Shown piece by piece: positions 54,682 through 64,000 of a stretch of 64,000 bases of DNA. Within the stretch, counting starts at the first letter, position 1, and each line of letters begins with the position of its first letter. The DNA is from Aralia elata (taxonomy: Eukaryota > Streptophyta > Magnoliopsida > Apiales > Araliaceae), in assembly GCA_034770075.1 (NCBI GenBank), contig CM068385.1, forward strand, positions 43,174,721 through 43,238,720, written 5' to 3'. The position numbers and the translations under genes are program-made. The notes under the pieces are model-generated. The model did not search any database. It was not told where the DNA came from and saw nothing but the letters and a program-made list of their open reading frames with translations.

Positions 54682-55942
54682 TAGGGGTGGGCAACAAGTT
54701 CGATTTTTTCGGTTTTTTACCGGTCCGAACCGGTCCATTTGGTATAAATGGTAACCGGTCCGGTTTCGGTACACAGAACTGGTATATACCGAATTTTCGG
54801 TACCGGGAACGAGACGGGGTTTGGCTCGTTCGGTATATACCGAACCGAGCCGGTTGTACCGATTAAATTAATACTGTTTCAATTTTGTTTAATTTCACAA
54901 ATAAATCTCACATCTCAGATTCTCAGACCATCCTCCGATCCTCGAACCTTTCTCTCCGTCTCGAATTCTTCCATCCATCATCTCCCACCGGCCAAACTTC
55001 CGATCCTCTCCCACCGGCTAGTTGCCGCACCGCTGCCTTCAATCTTCACTCGTCAGTCGCCGACTCGCTACACCGCTGCCTCCAAAGCTCCAACTCTGTA
55101 TATGTTTGTCAAGTTCTTGCTTAGTTTTAAGTAATCTTGTGAATACCCATTTTGGGGATTCTCGAATCATTCAATTTTTTATGATATGATTTGGTTCCTG
55201 GGGATTTGAATGATTGTGAGATTTATTTGATGAAAATATTTGTCTTTTTTTTGTTTGCTATGCTTTGGACAGTATTAGGAAATATTATCAAAATGTTTCT
55301 CTGACTTTCTATTTGTGCAAAATTTACACAATAAATGGTTCTGTAAACTTACTTTTGTAGTGGGCTCTCTTTGTTTTGTTGTTGCTATTTTTGCTTACAG
55401 AGGAACCCATTTCATGCATTTACTGGAATATACATTCAATTTAGACATTAGAGTACTTCTGCATTTGTTTATTGCTGCTGTTGCTGGGCTGCTGCTGCTA
55501 GTTTGCTACTACAGGTTTGTTACTGATAGTCTGCTACTGCTGGGCTACTGTTGCTATTTGTTGCTATTATTTTGACAACTCTTTTTGTCTTTCTTTCATG
55601 TCAATCTTTAATTTTGGATTGTAATTGTGTAAGGAATTCATGGTGGATCTATGGATGTTAATTTGCTACTTGTAATTTGGTAGACATGTATATTATGTTC
55701 TGGACCTTCTGCAAGCTTGGTTGTGCTTCTTGTAAATTAGGATTTGTAAAAACTTTTCATAGAAGCATGGTTGAAAAACAACCGATACAAAATAGATACA
55801 AACCGGTACCAAACCGGTTAACCGGTTCGGGATACCGGCCCAACCGGTACCGGTATCGGTACGCAAGTTTGGCCACTTTCGATATTCAGTTCGGTTCGGT
55901 ACGGGACGATTCGGTTCGGTAATTTACCGATACACAGTCCTA
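54682..55942. mobile_element. hAT-like non-autonomous element with CCGGTT-rich ends
   Basis: The left end TAGGGGTGGGCAAC and the right end (complement TAGGACTGTGTAT) are a weak inverted repeat. Flanks GGTACTAA and AGTACTAG agree at six of eight positions, which fits a decayed 8-bp hAT duplication. Both subterminal regions are packed with ACCGGT, CCGAACCGG and CGGTTCGGT words. The interior has a pyrimidine-rich leader-like stretch (54900-55090) but no transposase. Confidence 0.65.
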
Positions 55943-56762
55943 AGTACTAGTCTTTTTTTGACTAAAGGGAACGAGTAAATATTTTCAATTGATTAGTATG
56001 ACATCAATAATAAAAAATCAATTTTGACTAATTCACTAATTATTATTCACTTTTTATTTTTTTTTTTCTTGTTCATGTTTATTTATACACAATTCAAACA
56101 CTATTTCTAATTTTTCTATTTTTATTAACAAAATAATACTAAAGGACCAAATATCATCAATCACAAATATAGAGATTAAAACACTAGAAATTAATGATAA
56201 AATATAATATATTTTTTCGATTCAAATATCACTAGTAATAATTAAGACAACTATACCACAAAAACTTCAATTTGATCATATAAATAGATATAAACGATCT
56301 TAAGCTAAAAATAATTGAATTGAAAGAATAGAAGTAATCGATTTGAGAAAGACAGATGAAAGACTGAGGGAATAATATTGGAAGTAAAAGTAATTTTTAA
56401 TTTTTCTTTGTTTTCTATTAAATTCTTAAAAGTTAGATTTAACCCTTGACTTTTGTTTAATGTTATAGTAGAATGAATAAGTAGATTAATTTACTTTTAG
56501 ATGTGGGTGGTTGGGGCCACCCGGGGGCTGAGCCAAAGAGGCCCAGATTTTTTTGTGCTTAAAATTGTAAACCCAAAGCCCACCTTTTTATGGGTGGACT
56601 AGATTGTCCTGTGGGCTTGGGCCGCTTTTGCCTGGTTTCAATGTTATAATTTAGTTATAAATTGAATTAAAAGATAAAAATAGAAATAGAAATGAAAAAT
56701 TTTATGACAAAACAAAATGGTTCAAAGGTCCTATTAATCTGTCTTAGTGAAGCCCTAACGAG
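55943..56762. other. 3' flank of the SERK-like gene, no gene seen
   Basis: AT-rich. It must hold the 3' untranslated region and poly(A) signal of the minus-strand gene; candidates such as ATAAAA are too common to choose. Confidence 0.4.
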
Positions 56763-59700
56763 TCACCTTGGACCAGATAACTCAACCGCGTGTAGATTCT
56801 CTGTTGAATCAACAAGCCAATCCGAAGTCGAGTGCGGTGACAAATCCATTTCCTGCTGGTGAACTTCTACCTTCTGCCACTCATCCCACCTCTCGGCCAA
56901 GCCATCACCTTCTAGCATTCGCACCACTTCCGACATCTTGGGTCGGTCCATCGGGGAGCCTTGCGTACAAAGCAGCGCAACTTGGATTAGCTGCTCCACT
57001 TCAGACTCCACGTAATTGTTCTGTAGATCAGGATCGACTAGCATTTCCAATTTCTTCTCTTTTAGAAGTCCTTTTACCTGAAATATATTAGTGTCAAAAA
57101 ATGAAGCTCAGATAATCCTAACAACCAAGAAAAAATTATTGGCCGAGCATTTATCACATGAAATATTTGCTTCTAATCATTTTGTATATAATCATGAGAA
57201 AGAGGCAAAAATGAGGCTTAGGAACTGGAGACTGGAGACCATCTCTTCACTCATTCTGAAAAGTGGTCGAGAAGTTTGAAACCTCATCCTCCTAAAGTTC
57301 ATTGCGTATCAAGGAAAAAGAAAAATATAAAAGGTCAACAATAAATAAAAATGTCACAAAAAGCCTGCATTATGCACTTGATACTGGTGCGCAGAAGAGA
57401 CAAAACTCATTAAACTACGGAGTACAGAACAATAGCTAAATTTACGTACTAATTTTCTTTCCTAGCAAAGCTGGAAACTTGAATGACTGGGGACAAGGTA
57501 CAAAAATAATCAGTTCCAGAACTGTTAACAGTTACAATAACTTCCCCTGCTAGAATATTACCACAATATCCGTGGTGTATTTTGCCAAACTAAGCCTTTC
57601 AACACTTAAGTACTTTTGACCATGTAACTTTCGTAATTCTGGAAGGTAACCCCGATTTTAAGAAATTGAGCCTTAATCTCTTTAAAGTTCTACAACTGAA
57701 ACCTTCTCGTCATCAGTGTAATTATTGGCCGGGATAAGGGTGTTTCAGGTATTTCAACTTTCACCACTTCATTATTAATTCTAAAATAATTGCCACAACC
57801 TGGTCAAATATAATTATAGGTTAATGGGTTATATTCATGGGTCAAACATAATCCATTAAAACATCAAAAAAGTATAGGATTAAATAATGAGGGCTTCAAT
57901 TCTCATTCTTCATATTCTTCACTTTCATTACCATTTTAAAACTCAAAATTTTTGTCACTACCACCCAAACCCTATTAGAAATTAAGAAGATATCAAAGAC
58001 AGAGGAAGTGGATATATTCGGAAAACACTCGATGATTTGTTTACCACCCTACTTGATTCCACTTCATTTCACTTGTACAAGGTGACTTACTTAGAAGATT
58101 ATATATAGGGCTCATAGTACACTTATAGATTCACTCCATTAATCATTAATATGACCAAATACATGTGTGCATGTATCATGAACCTGATAAATTAAATACA
58201 TGCACAATGTATATGAACGGACATATGCATTATGTATGATGTATGATGATAATATTCTAGTAACTCTAGTAACAAGTTTGTATCTCAACAATCCCAATTC
58301 CACCAAGCCATTCACCACCTCTACACTCTCTTAGATTTTTAAGTCCATCAAAATATTAGTCTCTAGCTCCATTGCTTCTATCATCCATTGATGACAAGGC
58401 TGATGATAAAGATGGATCTGATTCAGCATAACAATGGATTCGTATGTACTGTTTCCCCCAAATCCAGCCAATTCCTCCACAATTGCAAAGATACATACCG
58501 AGATTCCACATTTAAGAAATTATGCCTCTAAACCCTTCATCTGATTACATATATACACAAACATATATTAGTGTATGTGCACAGAGAGAGAGTGGGGTTG
58601 GCTCACCACGAAAAAGTTGAGGGCCACAGATTGTGGTTAATTGGTGCAAGTTTTTGATCAAGCAATAAGGATCTGATGCCTTTTGTGCTGTTTGCCACCA
58701 GATAGAGAGTGGGTAGGTATTTTATAAGGGGTATTAAAGTCATTTGAGTAATTTTGGTAGGGTATTAAAGTCATTTGACACAATTTTGGTAGGGAAATAC
58801 TCGTTGATACTCTAAACAAACAGTTTTACCCATGTCCATTATGCCATGCAAAAGTCGAGTGAGGTTTTCTTATTGCCACGTAAATTTTCGATGGCTGGAA
58901 GGTTTTCTCTATAAATCCATAAAAGGGTCTGTGAACCAAGCTTTAAATATTGGGGTTCACCTTTTAAAATTGTGAAAGGTACAGGGTCAAAAATGCTTTT
59001 AAGTAGCTAATAATCTTTCCTACCAAGCTGGAGACTCTAATGACTGGGGAAGGTACAAAAATAATCAGTTCCAGAACTGATACAAATAATTTCCCCAGCT
59101 ATAGTATGACCACAATATCTATGGTGTACTTGGCCAAACTAAGCCAAAAAATAAGAGAAAAAAATGTTAGAGTACATACTTCATACTCGTCAACTTTTGA
59201 AAAAAATTGTGAGAGAACATAAGATGCATACCCAATCAAGCAGCATGACATCATCATCATTTGCAAGGCGAGCAAGATCGAAAGCCCTCTGTCCAGTTAT
59301 TAGCTCTAGAAGCATAATCCCATACCCAAAAACATCAGTTTTCTCCGATGACTTTCCAGTTGAAAGGTACTCCGGAGCTATGTGTCCAATTGTGCCACGG
59401 ACAGCAGTAGTAACATGTGTGTCCTTGTAGTCCATAAGCTTAGCTAAACCAAAGTCTCCAACAACAGCTTCAAACTCCTCATCCAACAAAATATTTGCAG
59501 CTTTTACATCACGGTGAATAATCTTTGGGTCACAATGATCATGCAAATAAGATAGTCCTCTCGTAGATCCTAGTGCAATGCGCTTTCGTGTTGGCCAATC
59601 AAGTGGCGGTTCAGATGGTGAGCGTTCTACAAACAAAGATAAGCTAACTGATTACACAATGATTAAACAGGGAAGGTCCTTGTGTTTCCTAAAGGGGCAA

Positions 59701-62493
59701 TCAATAATTATTGAACATGTGTGCAATGAGCAGGGGCATATGCACATAGTGATGAGTGCACCGCTACCGCATACACTTAAAAAATTTTAAAAGAAAATTG
59801 AATACAAGTTAACATAATTAAAAAAATAAAAATCTATTTTTTTTAATGATAATTGACCTTTTAGCTATCCTAATTTTTTTTACTTTATGTTTTCCTACCA
59901 AACCTTTTTCTCTTCCTCTCTTTGTCTAATAAGATTACATTCTTCTCTAGCATGCCTCTCTTATCTCTTATCTCTCTAGTAGATTATTGTCACAAACTAT
60001 GAAGCACGCTTTACCTCCACAAGGAATCAAGGATAGCATCCAAATGTTCAATAATAAAGAACTCTCACCTTAAGGTAAATAAATTTTGATATTGTTCTGT
60101 ACTAATTTATTCAGTACTTTATATCTTTACTTTTGGATCTTAATTTTCTATTTTCATTGACCGATTAAGGTACGAATGTGAATCTTCTCACTAATTATTT
60201 ACTAGTGCTTTCAACATGGCTGATGAGCCTTGTTTTAATTTATGATTGAATAGTCAATTAAACTCTTTGACTTAACGCATTTCTTAATTTGAGTAAAATA
60301 ATTAATGTCGTTTCAACACTCCCTGGAAATAAATCCTCGTTACGCCACTAGCAATGAGATCAACAAAACTCTAATCAATGCAAGTAAATCACAATGGGAT
60401 TGTTGATCACCAAGTTGTCAGTTTAATCGATCAAATTAAAAAGCAGCCTACACGAAAGCAGTGAAGTAACTTCTCGAAAATGAGCAGAAATGTTACCTCT
60501 TAAGCATGATGCAACACTTCCATTGGCCATATATGGATAAACAAGAAGCCGTTCAGTAGGTGTCATACAAAATCCTCGTAATCGGAGGAGATTCCGATGC
60601 ACAGCCATGCTGATCATCTCAACTTCCGTTTGAAATTGCAGCTCACCACCAGGTGTGCGCTCTTCCTTTAGACGTTTTACAGCCACCAATGAACCATCTG
60701 CTAAACGTCCTTTGTATACCTTACCAAATCCTCCTCTACCCAGAATGTTTTTATTACTAAAACTATCAGTTGCAACTTGCAGTTCTCGTAAGGAAAACCT
60801 TTTAAGCTGCCCCAAATGGACTTCAGGATCCTCTTCAGCTGAAAGTACATGTTAAAAAGTAAACAATTAAACCATATACTAATGTTTGTTAGTTTTTTCA
60901 AGGTTTAAGTTAAAAACACTACCAGGCACATCAAAAAAATATTCTCGTGGTTTTCTGCGTCGCCACCATGCAAATGCAACAGCAGGGGCAGCAAATAGTA
61001 ACGCAGCACCAGCAGCAACCCCTCCAGCAATAGATCCAGTAGCACTATTCCCTTCTGAAATTTATTTTTTCAAAAAATAAACATGAATAAGTAGTTCCAT
61101 CTCAAGAATAAGCATTTGCATAACCTACTCGATAAAAATGCCCAAATATTTTGATATAAGCTGCCTTGAGGAATTCTATTGATACAAAGGGTGACAGTAA
61201 TCATTACAACTATTAAATATAATATTAGATTTGATGGCAAAATTTAGTTAATTCCTCAAAGGTACAAATAAGAAATCATTGCACAACAGAAACTACCTAA
61301 TATGAAATGCAGTGGTACATTTTCCAAAGTCCACAAGATGGAGTGTAGATTTTAGTTTACCAGCACCTTGCCCTCTTGGCTTGACGTGAGTGCACAAGGA
61401 ACTCAAGAGCAGATTGTTTTACTTCATGCATATCAAATAAAGCCTTAATTTTGCCACCATCATCTTTTTGGTTGCAATGATACAACAGATAAACAAGTAA
61501 CTCCCCACTCGAAAGAAGGATCTAGATAGCAGATTGTTTGCCCCACACATTTCTTTTTCCCGTTTATAGACAATGAAATTTTATTAGAAGAATAGAGAGA
61601 ATACAAGCAAAGGGGAGACAACGAATCCACCACCACTAATAGTAGAGGAAATAAAACAAAAACGCTCAAGATTGAGCAATTTTCCAATCTTGACAATGAT
61701 CAAACACCAAATGCCCCCGAAGGCACCCATGGTAGAGGAGGACCATAGAGAATAAAGAAAAATAATTTAGCAGCAAAGCGAAATATAAATGGTTGTCGCT
61801 AAAAACCCGAGTATTATGCACATTCAAACCAAACCAAAAGGATATTGAAGATGGGATGAATCATTACAGAAGGTAAAGACATAGTAGTTTCGTAGAAAGC
61901 TTATAAATTCTTTGAATTACTGAAGATAATACCTGTAGTAGTAATCGGGGGCGGAGGGACAAATGGAGGGGGAGGAGAAAATGGAGGAGATCCTGGGCAA
62001 GGACGTCCAGTAACTGGGCCACAGAGATCCAGGTTGTTAGCAAAACTGTAATTGAAATTTTAGCTTTGTCAGCAAATTACTTGGAACAGCATTTTGAGAA
62101 GATTAAATGCCAGATTAGCTCATTCAGCAAACCTGATGGGTGTAAATAGAGAAAAAGAACCATTATCTGGAACGGGTCCTGAGAGATGGTTGTTTGATAG
62201 ATCCCTGCTTAAAATGCAATATACGGCCATCAAATTCTTGCTAACAAAGCTGTGCATGTATCCCTCTGTGTCTATGTGCAAGCATTGGAAAATGTTTTGT
62301 GTTTTATCTCTCTCTAAGTGTGTAGCTTGCTTATAGAGGGAGAGTGTGTGCGGTGTTCTTATAGAGGGAGAGGGTGTGCTCTATATCTAGTAAAGAAACA
62401 TGACCAACTTTGGGTACTTACAGAACTTGTAGAGTTGAGATATTAGTCAATGACAAAGGAATCAGACCTGTCAAGCTATTGTTGTTCAGCCGA
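56763..62493 (-). CDS. SERK: SERK-type leucine-rich-repeat receptor kinase, exons 5-11 (5' part outside window)
   Basis: Somatic embryogenesis receptor kinases are plasma-membrane co-receptors for brassinosteroid, peptide and immune receptors. Exons on the minus strand by GT-AG borders: 62493-62422, 62204-62133, 62045-61933, 61054-60923, 60838-60497, 59626-59232 and 57077-56763, phases all consistent. In order: last LRRs (LNNNSLTG, LDLSNNHLSGPVP), the Ser-Pro-Pro hinge that marks SERKs (PGSPPFSPPPP), a membrane segment (GSIAGGVAAGAALLFAAPA), and the kinase with GRGGFGKVYKG, VAVKRL, HRDVKAANILL, DFGLAK and APEYL, then the C terminus NLHAVELSGPR as in SERK1/2. The exon of exactly 72 bp is typical. 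All key kinase residues are present and there is no stop. Exons 1-4 (signal peptide, leucine zipper, first LRRs) are not between 62494 and 63531, so they lie beyond the window or are lost. Confidence 0.93.
57470..57600. repeat. Direct repeat in SERK intron 10, copy 1
   Basis: GGTACAAAAATAATCAGTTC, AATAACTTCCCC-type and TTTTGCCAAACTAAGCC occur in the same order at 59020-59145. The copies are about 1.5 kb apart. Confidence 0.75.
58688..58765. repeat. Short tandem duplication in intron 10
   Basis: GTATTAAAGTCATTTGAGTA plus ATTTTGGTAGGG is followed by TATTAAAGTCATTTGACACA plus ATTTTGGTAGGG. Confidence 0.7.
59020..59145. repeat. Direct repeat in SERK intron 10, copy 2
   Basis: Counterpart of 57470-57600, lying less than 100 bp from exon 10 (59232). 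Confidence 0.75.
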
Positions 62494-63531
62494 CTATCCT
62501 TGCACAGATATCACAAGGAGGAACAACGTAAAATATAAGTTGAGAGTATTACAATGATCAAAACAAAATTATAAGATCCATGTGACAATAGCAAAATACC
62601 ATACAAGTCAAAAGAGACCTTGTTATCTGAAGCATTTTAATTGTAACAAAAATATACTTTAAAACAGTGAATTAGAATATAAGTATAATACTGGTGTGGG
62701 GCCAATGGCATGCACAACAAAAATAAAATACCCTTCATTACTATTCGGAGTCTCTTCACTCGGCTCCTTCACAACAGCTTTATAGGAGGCTCAAATAATT
62801 GGTCCCAATGTTTCTGTTATGCACAGCAAACTAATACATAACCCAACCAAAAAGTAATGACATTGCTAAGAACAAATTCAGTGAAAGCTGGTTAAGACTG
62901 GTTATGATTGAAAGAAACAAATGTTGGAGTCTGTTTGAAGTATTTTATACTAAGAAACTTTTTTACATATGAAATGTTTCAATCCTACTCTGCTACTAAC
63001 TTTTGTTTGATTCTTCCACTACCTCCTTCCTGTTGATCACAAGCACCACACAAAAGGCCCAACAACCACAACCACAGCCACCATCACCACCGACGGTGCT
63101 TCCAAAACCAGTTCTTTCATCATCAAGGCACAGATATTTATGACCACTCCACTGCCACCACCTCAAACTAGGCATAGCAACAGTGTCGGTAAGGTACGGG
63201 CCTACGGGGTGACTCCGCCCCACACCCCCCACCCCAACCACCAAAAAAAAATTGAGAATTTCGCGCAGACCGACCCAGCCGGCCATCCCTGCCCTGAGTA
63301 TGGTAGTAACATATGATTAATAAGCCTCTCTTTTTTTTCCAAAACCCCATTGAAATTATAATTCATGTCAAAGGAGCATTTTCAAGTAAATAATCATATT
63401 TCCAATTTGTATATATAAAGAGAGACAGAAATAGAAGTTAGATAAAAAGAAAGCTATTCCTATTGCTATGGCGACCGACGAGAAGACGAGTTTAATGGGA
63501 GTGGGCGGCAGGAAAGTTGATGGAGGTGAAC
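62494..63531 (-). other. Upstream intron sequence of the SERK-like gene
   Basis: No LRR-coding exon is recognised. On the plus strand a well-placed ATGGCGACC at 63469 opens a 22-codon frame that runs into the LTR start at 63532. It may be chance. Confidence 0.45.
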
Positions 63532-64000
63532 TGTAACGATCGGAATTTTAATTTCCTTGTAACCCGAGTTTATGTGTGAATGAAATGAATTTTTATTTTT
63601 TATTATTGTGTTATGTGCTTAAAGGTTGTGTTATAACCTAAAAGATGTGTATGTGTTGAATTTTACGAGTTATAGTGTCGTTAGGGTGAATATATTGACT
63701 TCAAGAAAAATCACAAAATCACTATTCACGGAGCACGTTTACCGAGGTACTATTCACACCATAATGTTTTGCGTCTTTTTCGACCTTAATAAATTTCAAT
63801 AATACACGTGTGCGAATTGATAATTTTTTCAAGTGTCAGACTTTCATTTTGAGCCCATTTGTGTTGTATTCAGTATCCGAAATATATAATATGACTATTC
63901 CGAATAAATGGACAAACTCCGTAGTAATTATTTTTATGTGTCCCAATAATTTATGGAAGTACCCATTTTAATTTTGGGTAGAGTTATTTACAAATTGGGT
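63532..64000 (+). mobile_element. Chromovirus-type LTR, 5' end only
   Basis: TGTAACGATCGGAATTTTAA resembles the LTR starts TGTGACAACCCGAAAATT (8847) and TGTAATACCCGAGAATTTT (16686). The element continues past the window, in or next to the SERK-like gene. Confidence 0.6.

Noticed and set aside
54748..55134. 128-codon frame in the hAT-like element
   Set aside because: Its N-terminal part is the CCGGTT repeat and the rest a pyrimidine-rich leader; no transposase motif.

Overview
The window is nuclear DNA of a flowering plant, most likely a eudicot. It is AT-rich and intron-rich, and it is filled with plant-specific LTR retrotransposons (Athila-like, chromovirus-like, Tat/Ogre-like, and Tork- and SIRE-like copia), a CACTA transposon, a Mutator-like fold-back element and a hAT-like element. 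The only host gene I can support is the 3' two thirds of a SERK-type leucine-rich-repeat receptor kinase on the minus strand (exons 56763-62493). The species cannot be named from what is visible.

Layout. 1-890: degenerate AT repeats. 891-2639: unassigned, with one promoter-like spot. 2690-8801: a 5'-truncated Athila-like element on the plus strand, with a broken integrase region, an intact env-position ORF and a 3' LTR. 8808-14839: tail of a chromovirus pol and a long LTR carrying a 1480-bp Mutator-like fold-back element. 14840-20413: copia remnants split by a 3.58-kb solo LTR. 20414-22088: Tat/Ogre-like leader and LTR. 22089-26350: SIRE-like copia split by a solo copia LTR. 26351-32986: a mosaic of Athila-like LTRs, a minus-strand chromovirus pol and further LTR pieces. 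32987-47580: a 14.6-kb CACTA element with GAA target duplication and decayed TNP2-like and TNPA-like genes; its subterminal array is itself split by a 5977-bp non-autonomous Athila-like element (33158-39134, target duplication ACGGA). 47581-53508: the rest of the LTR hit by the CACTA, a truncated gag with its 5' LTR, and Tat/Ogre- and SIRE-like LTRs. 54682-55942: hAT-like element. 56763-62493: SERK-like gene, with another chromovirus-type LTR starting at 63532 upstream of it.

The elements are nested in a datable order: a gag fragment (49433-49888) is cut by a chromovirus LTR, that LTR by the CACTA, and the CACTA by the non-autonomous element, whose LTRs differ at only about twenty positions by eye. 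Nothing here forms a pathway.

The most unusual signals lie in the non-coding parts of the elements. (1) A 44-bp module, two GCGC-N4-GCGC palindromes separated by exactly 20 bp of unrelated sequence, recurs at least ten times in LTRs and leaders of different families. (2) A hairpin with a fixed core and an outer stem that changes in a compensatory way occurs once in the Athila-like element and four times in the non-autonomous one. (3) A short reading frame ending in DKGKGK plus three residues and stop is conserved in three chromovirus-type LTRs. All positions were counted by eye.
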